Below, piece by piece: positions 1 through 8,643 of a DNA stretch of 64,000 bases. Source of the stretch: Bacteroidales bacterium (GTDB lineage: Bacteria; Bacteroidota; Bacteroidia; Bacteroidales; UBA932); NCBI GenBank assembly GCA_016286385.1, contig JAEESO010000002.1, positions 124,001 through 188,000 on the forward strand. The letters run 5' to 3'. The notes beneath the pieces are model-generated. The model worked only from the letters and a program-made list of their open reading frames with translations, was not told the origin of the DNA and did no database searches. The position numbers and the translations under genes were made by a program. The stretch's first letter is position 1. Each line of letters opens with the position of its first letter.

Positions 1-1
1 T

Positions 2-1264
2 TTTGCGGAAGTGCTGGATGTTGCCTCCGACGCCGGGCACATTCTCCTTGAGAACGGCGCGGAGATTTCCCGCGTAGAGGATATCATGGGAAGGATCTCT
101 GCCCACTTTGGCGTGAGTTCCAGCAATTTCTTCGTGCTCTCCAACGGCATTTTCACAACAGGTCAGGCAGAGAAAGTTTCAAAATCCGGCGGCCAGGCAT
201 CCACTTATGCCAACGTGGCCTTCATCCCCATCCGGAGCGTCCAGCTTTGCAAGGTGACGGCGGTGAACCGCCTGAGCTATGATATATCGGCCGGAAAATG
301 CACTCTTCAGGAGGCTAAGGAAAGGATTGCCCGTATCAAGAATATGCCCGCAAAGCCCTTCTGGGAGCAGTTTGTGGCTACAACCCTGAGCGCGGCTGGA
401 TTCTCCGCAGTGTTTGGTGGCGGTTTCCTGGACTGCACTGCGGCGGGTATTGCAGGGGCCATCCTATTCCTGTTCATGTCCTTCGTGAGTTCCAGATACC
501 TCTCAAAGATAGTTGGCGGCATCTGTAACGCCCTTCTGGTGACTCTTGTCTCCATCCTTTGCTGGAGGGTTGGTATCGGCATATGCCTCAGCAATATAAT
601 AATTGGCGCTGTGATGCCGCTTATTCCGGGAGTGCCTTTCACTAACGGCGTCCGGGACCTTGCAAATTCAGACTACCTTGCGGGTATAACCCGTATGACG
701 GATGCAATGCTTGGCTTTTTCTGCATAGCAATGGGCGTTGCGGCGGCCTTCCTTCTGGACGGAGCCGTATTTGGAGGTATGCTTAAACTCACCGGCTATG
801 AGCCCAATCCTCAGACTCAGAGTTATCTTGCCCAGGCCATTGCCTCATTCATTGGAACGGTAGGTTTTGCTGTACTTTATGGTATTGACAGGCCGCAGTA
901 TCTTACGGCCGGGGCAATTGGCGTGATTGGCTGGCTCACGTATCTTGTGGCATTCAGAATTCTTGGTGTAGGAGCGCCGGTTTCCGCTATGTTTGCGGCG
1001 CTTATGGTGTGCCTGCTGTCACGTTTCAGCGCGGTTCCTACCCGCTGCCCGGCCCAGATCTTCATCATCTGCGGAATCTTTACCCTTGTCCCCGGAGCCG
1101 GTATCTTCTGGTTCTCCTACTATCTCACTTCAGGAGAACTACTGCTGGCGGTCGGGAGCGGCTTCATGGCCATCAAGGTGGCTGTCTCCATAGTCCTTGG
1201 AATAATCCTTGCCATGGAAATTCCCCAGAGGCTTTTCTCCCATCACACTCATAAGGCTCACTGA
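2..1264 (+). CDS. ThrE-family threonine/serine exporter (5' end cut by window)
   Basis: Integral inner-membrane protein of the threonine/serine exporter family, with the YjjP-like and YjjB-like halves fused in one chain. The N-terminal part has the family motif around LLENGAEISRVEDIM, and the rest is a series of about ten hydrophobic helices. The family exports small amino acids by secondary transport; the substrate here is inferred. The frame is open to the window edge (FAEVLDVA precedes the GTG used by the ORF track), so the true start lies upstream and the gene is partial by a few codons at most. It is followed after 2 bp by the SDR gene, so the two are probably co-transcribed. Confidence 0.85.
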   Translation, partial: FAEVLDVASDAGHILLENGAEISRVEDIMGRISAHFGVSSSNFFVLSNGIFTTGQAEKVSKSGGQASTYANVAFIPIRSVQLCKVTAVNRLSYDISAGKCTLQEAKERIARIKNMPAKPFWEQFVATTLSAAGFSAVFGGGFLDCTAAGIAGAILFLFMSFVSSRYLSKIVGGICNALLVTLVSILCWRVGIGICLSNIIIGAVMPLIPGVPFTNGVRDLANSDYLAGITRMTDAMLGFFCIAMGVAAAFLLDGAVFGGMLKLTGYEPNPQTQSYLAQAIASFIGTVGFAVLYGIDRPQYLTAGAIGVIGWLTYLVAFRILGVGAPVSAMFAALMVCLLSRFSAVPTRCPAQIFIICGIFTLVPGAGIFWFSYYLTSGELLLAVGSGFMAIKVAVSIVLGIILAMEIPQRLFSHHTHKAH

Positions 1265-1266
1265 CG

Positions 1267-2220
1267 ATGGTCCTCCTTCTTGGTGCTACCGGTCTTTTGG
1301 GCCGAAACGTCCTCCAGGTGCTTCTGGAGAGGGGAATTGAGGTGCGGGCCCTGGTTCGTTCTTCGCTTGACGTGCCGGGGGTAGACGTTGTCCGGGGGAG
1401 TATCCTCTCAAAAGAGGATCTCATGGCGGCGGCGGGTGGCTGCAGCGCCATAATCAACTGCGCCGGAACTACGGATATGACGCTCCCCTCAGTGGAGGAT
1501 TTCCTTCCAGTGAACAGGGACCTTCCGGCCATGCTTTGTGAGGTTGCTACCAAATCAGGAATCAAGGTCCTTGTACATACAAGCACGGCAAATACCGTTG
1601 TTACAGGTACCCCAGAGCGTCCTTCGGATGAATCGGCCCCCTTCGGCCCGCCTTATGACAAGTCTCCCTATGCCGTAAGCAAGAAGGCAGGGGAGGATGC
1701 CCTCCTTGGATATGCTTCGGAGCATCCTGAACTGAGGATTGTCATTGTGAATCCGGGCTTTATGCTTGGGGCTTATGACTCAAAGCCTTCCTCCGGCCAG
1801 ATGGTTCTCCTAGGATGGAGAAAACCCATTCTGTTTGTCTCCCGCGGTGCCAAGTCCATACTTCACGTGAGGGATGCCGCTACTGCCATTGTAAATGCCC
1901 TGGAACGCGGTGAAGGGAGGTATCTTCTCACCGGAGAGTGTCTTACTCTGAAGGAGTATTTCCGCATTCAGGCCCGCGTGGGAGGATATCGGCAGCTATG
2001 CATAGCGCTTCCAAACTGGATGGCGGGATTTCTAGGCGTTATAGGCTCCACCCTCAGATTCCTCAGGATAAAGACGGAGCTTTACCCTCACAATGTGAAG
2101 CAGCTTCTGTATCATGAGTGGTACAGCTGCGCCCGTGCACGCCGGGAACTTGGGTATACGCTCACTCCAGTTGATGATGCCATCCGTGATTTTGTGGATT
2201 GGTATTATAAAAAATGTTAA
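1267..2220 (+). CDS. NAD(P)-dependent epimerase/dehydratase, extended SDR family
   Basis: A 317-residue extended short-chain dehydrogenase/reductase. The Rossmann nucleotide-binding motif GATGLLGRN is at residues 6-14, an active-site Ser/Thr stretch (HTSTANT) is near 104-110, and the catalytic pair Tyr135/Lys139 lies in YAVSKK. The C-terminal substrate-binding part is divergent, so the substrate cannot be named; relatives include nucleotide-sugar epimerases and dihydroflavonol-reductase-like proteins. No signal peptide is seen, so it is probably cytoplasmic. The start sits 2 bp after the ThrE stop. A -7 promoter element for the next operon overlaps its last codons. Confidence 0.85.
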   Translation: MVLLLGATGLLGRNVLQVLLERGIEVRALVRSSLDVPGVDVVRGSILSKEDLMAAAGGCSAIINCAGTTDMTLPSVEDFLPVNRDLPAMLCEVATKSGIKVLVHTSTANTVVTGTPERPSDESAPFGPPYDKSPYAVSKKAGEDALLGYASEHPELRIVIVNPGFMLGAYDSKPSSGQMVLLGWRKPILFVSRGAKSILHVRDAATAIVNALERGEGRYLLTGECLTLKEYFRIQARVGGYRQLCIALPNWMAGFLGVIGSTLRFLRIKTELYPHNVKQLLYHEWYSCARARRELGYTLTPVDDAIRDFVDWYYKKC

Positions 2221-2225
2221 TTTTG
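2218..2225 (+). promoter_or_regulatory. Bacteroidota -7 element (TAATTTTG) for the DUF3467-kdsC-maf operon
   Basis: TAATTTTG fits TAnnTTTG and lies 18 bp before the ATG of the DUF3467 gene, giving a leader of about 12-14 nt. No convincing -33 TTG is seen at 19-20 bp. Confidence 0.5.
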
Positions 2226-2243
2226 CAGGTAAATATAGATTAT

Positions 2244-2585
2244 ATGGATAACAACCAGCCCAAACCCCAGAATCAGCTTAGCATAGAGCTCAATCCCCAG
2301 ACCACAAAGGTTTCATACTCAAACCTTGCAATCATATCCCATTCCAGAAGCGAGTTCGTACTGGATTTTGCAACCACGCTTCCAGGCCTTCCCAAGGCCC
2401 TTGTGAGTGACCGCATCATCATGACTCCGGAGCACGCAAAACGCCTTATGAACGCACTCTTTGACAATGTCTCAAAGTATGAGGCCCAGTTTGGCGTGAT
2501 TGATCTTGGCGGCAAGGGCCCCCAGCAGGGCGGCGGCACCTTCAATCTGGCCGATTTCGGCCCCTTCGGCGGAGGTAAGAACTAA
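2244..2585 (+). CDS. DUF3467 domain protein
   Basis: A small cytoplasmic protein of 113 residues matching the DUF3467 pattern: a YSNLAIISHSRSEFVLDF strand region, a proline/glycine turn, then RIIMTPEHAKRLMNAL and a C-terminal helix. The tail is rich in Gly and Pro. The family's function is unknown. The ORF track starts at 2214, but that overlaps the previous gene and the promoter element; the ATG at 2244 (MDNNQPKP) fits both the promoter and the family. It is followed 1 bp later by kdsC, so it is probably the first gene of an operon with kdsC and maf. Confidence 0.85.
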   Translation: MDNNQPKPQNQLSIELNPQTTKVSYSNLAIISHSRSEFVLDFATTLPGLPKALVSDRIIMTPEHAKRLMNALFDNVSKYEAQFGVIDLGGKGPQQGGGTFNLADFGPFGGGKN

Positions 2586-2586
2586 T

Positions 2587-3108
2587 ATGGATCTATCTAA
2601 GATCAAGGCATTTGCCTTTGATATAGACGGGGTAGCCACTGACGGCGGAGTTTTCTGCTTCAGTGACGGGGATCTTCTCCGCACATACGACGCCAAGGAC
2701 GGTTTTGCAATAAGGATGGCCGTGATGAACGGCTATCCCGTTGCGGTGATTACGGGCGGAAGCTCCGAGAGCATACGTAAGCGTATGATTACCAGCGGAG
2801 TAAAGCCTGAGGATGTGTTCCTTCACTGCCGTGACAAAAGGGAGCAGTTCCATCAGTTTGCGCAGCGTTACGGCCTGGATCCCTCTGAGATAATGTACTT
2901 CGGGGACGACGTCCCGGACATTGACTGCATAGTTATGAGCGGCTGCGGAGTATGCCCTTCTGATGCAGTGGATGAGGTTAAGGCCGTTGCCGATTACATT
3001 ACCTCCCGTCCCGGCGGCAGGGGATGCCTCAGGGAGGCCATTGAAAGGACCCTCCGGGAGCAGGGGAGATGGGACTTTAACGCCGGTACTTACAAGAAAC
3101 TGTTCTAG
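2587..3108 (+). CDS. kdsC: KdsC-like HAD phosphatase (KDO 8-phosphate phosphatase)
   Basis: A 173-residue HAD phosphatase of the KdsC class. The nucleophile motif DIDGV has Asp12 and Asp14, motif II is VITGGSS (about 54-60), and the acidic metal motif GDD is at 106-108. There is no cap domain, and the length equals that of tetrameric KdsC enzymes. KdsC removes the phosphate from 3-deoxy-D-manno-octulosonate 8-phosphate on the way to the inner core of lipopolysaccharide. The start is the ATG 1 bp after the DUF3467 stop; the longer ORF-track start lies inside the previous gene. The role is inferred from family; no other KDO gene is in the window. Confidence 0.85.
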   Translation: MDLSKIKAFAFDIDGVATDGGVFCFSDGDLLRTYDAKDGFAIRMAVMNGYPVAVITGGSSESIRKRMITSGVKPEDVFLHCRDKREQFHQFAQRYGLDPSEIMYFGDDVPDIDCIVMSGCGVCPSDAVDEVKAVADYITSRPGGRGCLREAIERTLREQGRWDFNAGTYKKLF

Positions 3109-3111
3109 GAA

Positions 3112-3708
3112 ATGAACCTTCACGGTAAAAGGATAATCCTTGCAAGCGGCTCCCCCAGAAGAAGGGAGCTGCTTAAGGGTTTGGACATAGACTTTACGGT
3201 AGATACCGGCAATAATTTCAAGGAATGCTTTAGCCCTGATACTCCCGCAGAGGATGTCCCTGTCCTTATGTCTGAAGGGAAGTCTGCGGGGTTCCATCGG
3301 CCCCTGGAGGCCGATGAAATCCTCATCACCGCTGACACTATGGTAATCCTCCCTCCGGAGGGTGGACGGCCAGGGGAAATCCTTGGAAAACCTAAGGACG
3401 CCGAGGATGCTGCCCGTATGCTCCGTGACCTTTCAGGCCGAAAGCACCACGTCACTACTGCCGTCACCATCCGCTCCAATTCCCAGAAGGACACCTTCAC
3501 GGCTACAACGGAGGTCTGGTTCAAGGTCCTATCGGAGGAGGAAATCTCCTATTACATAGATACTTACAAGCCCTTCGACAAAGCCGGGGCATATGCCATC
3601 CAGGAGTGGATCGGCCACGTGGGCATCACCCGCATCGAGGGCTCCTATTTCAACGTTGTGGGCTTCCCGGTCCAGAGGGTCTGGGAGCATCTGCAGGCTT
3701 TTTTGTAG
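3112..3708 (+). CDS. maf: Maf-family nucleoside triphosphate pyrophosphatase
   Basis: A 198-residue Maf/YhdE-type pyrophosphatase. The N-terminal signature LASGSPRRRELLKG (residues 10-23), the internal ADTMV motif and the C-terminal DKAGAYAIQEWIG motif are all present. Members hydrolyse dTTP, UTP or modified nucleotides to monophosphates, possibly for nucleotide-pool cleaning. It lies 3 bp after kdsC and looks to be the last gene of that operon; the next gene converges from the other strand. Confidence 0.9.
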   Translation: MNLHGKRIILASGSPRRRELLKGLDIDFTVDTGNNFKECFSPDTPAEDVPVLMSEGKSAGFHRPLEADEILITADTMVILPPEGGRPGEILGKPKDAEDAARMLRDLSGRKHHVTTAVTIRSNSQKDTFTATTEVWFKVLSEEEISYYIDTYKPFDKAGAYAIQEWIGHVGITRIEGSYFNVVGFPVQRVWEHLQAFL

Positions 3709-3720
3709 TACTGGGCTAGT

Positions 3721-4401
3721 TTATCCCATTTCCCTGTAATCCTCCTCCATATCCCATTCGCGTTCCTGTTCTATTCCCTCTGCCTCCGGGATGTCGAACT
3801 CCTGGACGGGGGACAGCAACTCCGATGAGGTCATCTCCTCGATGATCTCCTGAAGGTGCGAAGGAAGACCCGGGAAGAAATCGTATCCCGTCATATGCTC
3901 CAAACGGTTGACACTCATCGAGTACCTGTAGATACTTACGCCCTTGACAACTCCCCCTTCCGGGATGAGGAAGCAGATGGATTTCCAGCCAAGGCTCTTG
4001 GTTGATTTCCTGCAAAGCGCTACGTAAGTACCCCTCCATAAAGGGCCGAAGACGATGGAGAGTCTGCCTTTGGGACTCTCCGAGAGCCACTGTTGGCATA
4101 TTTCAGCGACCTCTCCGGGGACACCTGCCGGAATCATACTCCCAGGTCTAAGCTCACACATATTCCAGTTGGGTGTGGCTTTTACATCCTCCCTTCCTGT
4201 CCATATCGGGATGTCATATCTGATGAGCCTGTCAATGCCGCCATCGGCCCTTCGTGGAAGACCAAGGGAGGGGAGATAACGCCGTGCTCCTTTGGCTTCT
4301 ATCCTCGAGGCCTTCAGAGTCTCCTGCGCCCGCAAGGGGGAGGCCGACAGCAGAGCGGTCAGCAGCAGGAGTGAAAGGATATGTAACCTCTTGACAGACA
4401 T
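3721..4401 (-). CDS. secreted hypothetical protein
   Basis: A 226-residue protein with a cleavable signal peptide (MSVKRLHILSLLLLTALLSA, cleavage likely after the ALPLRAQ-like SPLRAQ segment). The mature part has no motif I recognise; the C-terminus is strongly acidic (EQEREWDMEEDYREMG). The ORF track extends upstream to 4878, but that extension crosses the valS promoter and 5' end and is not credible. The ATG at 4401 begins a normal signal peptide and lies 8 bp after a -7 element. Function unknown; periplasmic or secreted location is inferred. Confidence 0.7.
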   Translation of the reverse strand: MSVKRLHILSLLLLTALLSASPLRAQETLKASRIEAKGARRYLPSLGLPRRADGGIDRLIRYDIPIWTGREDVKATPNWNMCELRPGSMIPAGVPGEVAEICQQWLSESPKGRLSIVFGPLWRGTYVALCRKSTKSLGWKSICFLIPEGGVVKGVSIYRYSMSVNRLEHMTGYDFFPGLPSHLQEIIEEMTSSELLSPVQEFDIPEAEGIEQEREWDMEEDYREMG

Positions 4402-4409
4402 TGAGGTTA

Positions 4410-4417
4410 CAAAAATA
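4410..4417 (-). promoter_or_regulatory. -7 element (TATTTTTG) for the secreted hypothetical protein
   Basis: The minus strand reads TATTTTTG, fitting TAnnTTTG, ending 8 bp before the ATG. The mRNA would have a leader of only a few bases. Confidence 0.45.
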
Positions 4418-4512
4418 TAAAATAATAAGGAATAATCCTTCTTTGCGTTTTGGGTTTTAAGCGGCGGCTGCAGAGAGTATGATGATGTGTCAAAGATAGA
4501 TAACTCTTCCAC

Positions 4513-4543
4513 TTGTAATCCACGGAAAAAATCGCTATTTTTG
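4513..4543 (+). promoter_or_regulatory. Bacteroidota promoter (TTG-N20-TATTTTTG) for valS
   Basis: TTG at 4513-4515, a 20-bp spacer and TATTTTTG at 4536-4543 match the -33/-7 consensus. The leader to the valS ATG would be about 80 nt and contains a perfect hairpin. Confidence 0.6.
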
Positions 4544-4556
4544 TAGGATAAATGAG

Positions 4557-4577
4557 ATGCCCGATCAGGTCGGGCAT
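4557..4577. repeat. 21-bp inverted repeat in the valS leader
   Basis: ATGCCCGA-TCAGG-TCGGGCAT forms a perfect 8-bp stem with a 5-nt loop. It lies between the valS promoter and start codon. Similar GCCCGA...TCGGGC palindromes are, from memory, common between Bacteroidota genes, so it may be a dispersed repeat rather than a valS-specific regulator. Confidence 0.6.
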
Positions 4578-4629
4578 GACGTAGGGAAGGGAGCCGGGAA
4601 AGAAAGAAGAGAAAACCAGAAAACAAGAT

Positions 4630-7281
4630 ATGAAAGAACTTGCCGCAAAGTACAGCGCAGCACAGGTGGAGGACAAGTGGTATGCCTATTGGCTGGACCA
4701 TAAGTTCTTCCACAGCGAACCTAATGAAAAACAGCCTTATACCATAGTGATTCCGCCGCCCAACGTGACGGGAATCCTCCATATGGGCCACGTGCTCAAC
4801 AACACCCTCAACGACGTCCTTATCCGCAAAGCCCGTATGGACGGAAAGAATGCCTGCTGGGTGCCAGGAACGGACCATGCATCAATTGCAACCGAATCAA
4901 AGGTGGTGGCAAAGCTGAAGGCCCAGGGCATAAACAAGGAGGATATCGGCCGAGAGGAATTCCTGAGGCATGCCTGGGAGTGGAAGGAAGAGCACGGAGG
5001 GATCATCCTCCAGCAGCTCCGTAAGCTTGGCTGCTCCTGCGACTGGGACCGCACCCGCTTCACCATGGAGCCTGCCCTCAGCGAGGCCGTTATCAATACC
5101 TTCGTGTATTTCTACAAGAAGGGCTGGATCTACAAGGGCGTGAGGATGGTTAACTGGGACCCAGAGGCCCTTACCGCCGTCTCAGACGACGAAGTTATCC
5201 ACAAGGATACCAAGAGCCATTTCTATCATCTGAGGTACTACATCTCCGACGGCAACGGAAACCCCACTGACAAGTTCCTTGTCATAGCCACAACGCGTCC
5301 AGAGACCATTATGGCCGATGCAGCAATATGCGTGAACCCCAAGGACGAGCGTCATTTCTGGCTCAAGGGGAAGAAAGTCCTGATTCCGCTCATCAACCGT
5401 GAGATCCCCGTTATCGAGGACGACTACGTGGAGATGGACTTTGGAACCGGTTGCCTGAAGGTAACCCCCGCCCACGACGTTCATGACTATGAAATCGGCC
5501 TCAGGCATAACCTTCCCGTGCTGGAAATCATTGACGACCACGGAAAGCTCAATGAGAAAGCCCAGATCCTTGTGGGCGAGGACCGTTTTGTGGCCCGTAA
5601 GAAGATAGTGAAGATGCTGGAAGAGGCCGGAAACCTTGTGAAGGTAGAAGACTACACCAGCCCCGTGGGCTATTCAGAGCGCACTGACGCCGTCATTGAG
5701 CCAAAGCTCAGCGCCCAGTGGTTCCTGAAGATGGAGGAGCTTGCAAAGACCGCCCTTGAAACCGTCGAGAGCGGCCGCACCAAGTTTATCCCGGAAAAAT
5801 ACGTGAACACATACCGCCACTGGATGGAGAACGCCCGTGACTGGTGCATATCCCGTCAGCTGTGGTGGGGCCAGCGCATCCCCGCATACTATCTGCCAGA
5901 TGGCTCATACGTGGTTGAGGCTACCCCTGAGGCAGCCCTTAAGGCCGCCCAGGCCATAAATCCGGCCCTTACCATGGCCGATCTAAAGCAGGACGAGGAC
6001 GTCCTTGACACCTGGTTCAGCTCCTGGCTCTGGCCCATCTCCGTCTTTGACCCCGAAAAGCCCGGCCATCCTGACCACAAGCCAAACAAGGACCTTTCCT
6101 ACTATTATCCCACCAACGACCTTGTGACAGGCCCGGACATCATCTTCTTCTGGGTGGCCCGCATGATCATGGCAGGTGAGGAGTTCATGGGAAGGGAGCC
6201 CTTCTCCAATGTGTACTTCACGGGTATCGTGAGGGATAAGATAGGCCGGAAGATGTCAAAGACCCTTGGCAACAGCCCCAACCCTCTTGACCTCATTGAG
6301 AAATACGGGGCCGATGCCGTGAGGATAGGCATGCTCCTTTGCTCCAGCGCCGGCAACGACATCTTCTACGACGAAGCCCAGATCCAGCAGGGCGCCGCTT
6401 TCTGCAACAAGATATGGAACAGCTACCGTCTAGTCAAAGGCTGGGAGGTGGATGCCGCCGCAGCTCAAGGAGCATCGGCCCGTCTTGCTGTTGAATGGTT
6501 TGCCGCAAAACTCTCCGACATAGTTGCCGCCGTAGAGGACCATTACTCCAAATTCCGCATCTCAGATGCCCTCATGACCATCTACAAGCTCTTCTGGGAC
6601 GACTACTGCTCATGGTATCTTGAGGCCATCAAGCCCGCATACGGCCAGCCCATTGACCCCGCAACCAAGGAGGCTACGCTGGAATACTTTGAGGCTCTCC
6701 TAAAACTCATCCATCCCGTCATGCCCTTCATCACGGAGGAACTGTGGCAGGACATTGCAGAGCGTAAGGAAGGGGAGACCATCATGTACGCTCCCACTCC
6801 AAAGGCCGCTTCATTTGATCCCAAGACCCTAGAGGACTTTGCCCTTGCCCAGGAGGCCGTGAATGGCGTCCGTGGCGTGCGCAGCCAGCGTAACATTGCC
6901 CCCAAGGAGGTCCTGAAACTCCATATCAAGGGTGCTGGATTCCCTCAGGCGGTGATTCCTGTAGTGGAGAAACTTGCAAACGCAGAGGTCTCCATAGTGG
7001 ATGCATTCGGCTCACAGGGCGTCGGATTCATGGTGCGTACCATAGAGATGCAGGTTGAGATGGAAGGCCTCATCAACGTGGAAGAGGAACTGGACAAGGC
7101 ACGCAAGGAACTTGAGCACCAGGAGAAATTCCTTGCAGGCGTACGTGCAAAGCTTTCCAACGAGCGCTTTGTGAATAACGCCCCTGCCGCCGTAGTTGAG
7201 GTTGAGAGAAAGAAGGAGGCCGATTCCCTCTCAAAGATTGAAAGCCTCAAGGCAAAGATAGAGGCACTTGAAAACAACTAG
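4630..7281 (+). CDS. valS: valyl-tRNA synthetase
   Basis: Class Ia aminoacyl-tRNA synthetase of 883 residues that charges tRNA-Val with valine and edits mischarged threonine. The HIGH-type motif is HMGH at residues 51-54 in PPPNVTGILHMGH. The KMSKS-type motif is KMSKT near residue 541. An editing (CP1) domain lies between them, with TTRPETI near residues 219-225. A coiled-coil C-terminal arm (about 810-880, rich in Glu and Lys) ends the protein. The length is normal. It begins a run of plus-strand genes and has its own promoter and an 80-nt leader with a hairpin. Confidence 0.97.
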   Translation: MKELAAKYSAAQVEDKWYAYWLDHKFFHSEPNEKQPYTIVIPPPNVTGILHMGHVLNNTLNDVLIRKARMDGKNACWVPGTDHASIATESKVVAKLKAQGINKEDIGREEFLRHAWEWKEEHGGIILQQLRKLGCSCDWDRTRFTMEPALSEAVINTFVYFYKKGWIYKGVRMVNWDPEALTAVSDDEVIHKDTKSHFYHLRYYISDGNGNPTDKFLVIATTRPETIMADAAICVNPKDERHFWLKGKKVLIPLINREIPVIEDDYVEMDFGTGCLKVTPAHDVHDYEIGLRHNLPVLEIIDDHGKLNEKAQILVGEDRFVARKKIVKMLEEAGNLVKVEDYTSPVGYSERTDAVIEPKLSAQWFLKMEELAKTALETVESGRTKFIPEKYVNTYRHWMENARDWCISRQLWWGQRIPAYYLPDGSYVVEATPEAALKAAQAINPALTMADLKQDEDVLDTWFSSWLWPISVFDPEKPGHPDHKPNKDLSYYYPTNDLVTGPDIIFFWVARMIMAGEEFMGREPFSNVYFTGIVRDKIGRKMSKTLGNSPNPLDLIEKYGADAVRIGMLLCSSAGNDIFYDEAQIQQGAAFCNKIWNSYRLVKGWEVDAAAAQGASARLAVEWFAAKLSDIVAAVEDHYSKFRISDALMTIYKLFWDDYCSWYLEAIKPAYGQPIDPATKEATLEYFEALLKLIHPVMPFITEELWQDIAERKEGETIMYAPTPKAASFDPKTLEDFALAQEAVNGVRGVRSQRNIAPKEVLKLHIKGAGFPQAVIPVVEKLANAEVSIVDAFGSQGVGFMVRTIEMQVEMEGLINVEEELDKARKELEHQEKFLAGVRAKLSNERFVNNAPAAVVEVERKKEADSLSKIESLKAKIEALENN

Positions 7282-7286
7282 GAGCT

Positions 7287-7706
7287 ATGGCGGTTTTCAA
7301 GACTACATTCCCTGTAAGGTACTATGAGACAGACCAAATGGCCGTTGTCCATCACTCCAACTATATACGCTATTTTGAACTGGCGCGCGACGAGATGATG
7401 GTCCAGCTGGGCTTTCCCATTGAAAAGTGCGAGGCAGAGCTAGGTGTACTGGTGCCAATAGTATCCGTAGAATGCCATTTCAGGCATCCTGCAAGGATGG
7501 GTGATGTCCTCACTGCATCGGCCCAGGTAGACAGGGCCCCTATGGCAAAGATGCGTATCCACCAGGAGGTTGTAAACCAGGACGGAGTGCTTTGCGCTGA
7601 AGGAGAGGTGGTCCTTGGCTTCCTGGACAGGAAAACCTTCACCCCGGTGCGCTGCCCGGAGGTGATCTGCGATCTTTTTGAAAAATTCACTCAAAATAAC
7701 AGTTAA
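7287..7706 (+). CDS. YbgC/FadM-like acyl-CoA thioesterase
   Basis: A 139-residue hotdog-fold thioesterase. The 4HBT-type active-site segment [17 protein letters not shown] places the likely catalytic Asp at residue 16, followed by the long hotdog helix ([12 protein letters not shown]). The family hydrolyses acyl-CoA thioesters; YbgC members associate with envelope functions, but the substrate here is unknown. It starts 5 bp after valS and is followed closely by tatA, so it is probably in the same transcript. Cytoplasmic. Confidence 0.88.
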   Translation: MAVFKTTFPVRYYETDQMAVVHHSNYIRYFELARDEMMVQLGFPIEKCEAELGVLVPIVSVECHFRHPARMGDVLTASAQVDRAPMAKMRIHQEVVNQDGVLCAEGEVVLGFLDRKTFTPVRCPEVICDLFEKFTQNNS

Positions 7707-7707
7707 T

Positions 7708-7902
7708 ATGCTTCCTCTTGTAATAGGTCATTGGGAGATTATCGCAATTGTGCTGGTAATCCTTCTCATTTTTGGCGGAAAGAAGATTCCTGAACTTATG
7801 AAGGGCCTTGGAAAAGGCGTAAAGAGCTTTAAGGAAGGGGTGAATGAGGTTGAGAAGGAGATAGACTCTGCTCCCAAGGATAAACCGGACACCAAGGAAT
7901 AG
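7708..7902 (+). CDS. tatA: Sec-independent protein translocase TatA
   Basis: A 64-residue TatA/TatE protein. One N-terminal membrane helix (about residues 5-20, [15 protein letters not shown]) is followed by the [20 protein letters not shown] hinge and amphipathic helix and then an acidic, charged tail. TatA oligomers form the pore through which folded twin-arginine substrates cross the inner membrane. The ATG at 7708 gives the normal short N-terminus; the ORF-track start adds ten residues from the preceding gene's frame. No TatB is next to it, consistent with a minimal TatAC system. Confidence 0.93.
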   Translation: MLPLVIGHWEIIAIVLVILLIFGGKKIPELMKGLGKGVKSFKEGVNEVEKEIDSAPKDKPDTKE

Positions 7903-7926
7903 AAAGTGGTTCCCGGAGGTGATGAA

Positions 7927-8643
7927 ATGTCCTTCTGGGACCACCTTGAGGCACTGAGAGGCACTATCTGGCGCTCGGTGCTTGGTGTTTTGCTGGCTTC
8001 GGTAGCATTTCTGTGCTTTCCCAAGGCGCTTTTCAAGGCCGTTCTGTGGCCTACCCAGGCCGATTTCCCGCTTTACAGGCTTCCGGGCGTAGGCTTTTCG
8101 ATGGAACTTATAAACATCGAGTTGTCGGCCCAGTTCTTCGTTTATCTGAAGGTTTCCGTCCTCTGCGGCCTTGTGGTGGCTTTCCCGTATGTGATATGGG
8201 AGATATGGAAGTTTGTGGCTCCGGCCCTCTATGAGAACGAGAAAAAGGCGGTGAGGGGAGCATTCTCCCTTTCATCGGCCCTTTTCTATCTTGGCGTGGC
8301 GGTAGGATACTTTGTGGTGCTCCCGGTTTGCCTGATGTTCTTTGTGAACTTCTCCGTGAGCGATGCCATAGTGAACACCATCTCCCTGAGTTCCTACATG
8401 TCCCTTTTCACCTCCATGGTGTTTCTCATAGGGATACTCTTCGAGTTCCCGTCCGTAATCCTGGCACTGTCTTCCATTGGCGTTATTTCCCGTTCCCAGC
8501 TTAAGGGCTGGCGGAAATACGCTATCGTGGTGGTGCTCATCCTTGCCGCCCTCATTACACCCAGCGACCCTTTCTCCATGTTTGTTCTGGCCATACCGCT
8601 TTACGGCCTCTTTGAACTGTCTGTCCTTCTCTGCAAGAAATGA
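7927..8643 (+). CDS. tatC: Sec-independent protein translocase TatC
   Basis: A 238-residue polytopic membrane protein with six predicted helices. The N-terminal TatC signature is MSFWDHLEALRGTIWRS, and a Phe/Pro-rich segment VVAFPYVIWEIWKFVAPALYE with conserved Glu follows the second helix. TatC recognises twin-arginine signal peptides. I chose the ATG at 7927 because a GGAGG stretch lies just before it and it opens on the family motif; a GTG at 7906 in the same frame is the alternative. The stop overlaps the next start codon (ATGA), indicating translational coupling. Confidence 0.93.
   Translation: MSFWDHLEALRGTIWRSVLGVLLASVAFLCFPKALFKAVLWPTQADFPLYRLPGVGFSMELINIELSAQFFVYLKVSVLCGLVVAFPYVIWEIWKFVAPALYENEKKAVRGAFSLSSALFYLGVAVGYFVVLPVCLMFFVNFSVSDAIVNTISLSSYMSLFTSMVFLIGILFEFPSVILALSSIGVISRSQLKGWRKYAIVVVLILAALITPSDPFSMFVLAIPLYGLFELSVLLCKK

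Noticed and set aside
4402-4878. N-terminal extension of the minus-strand ORF 3721-4878
   Set aside because: It runs across the valS promoter and first codons. The ATG at 4401 starts a proper signal peptide right after a -7 element.
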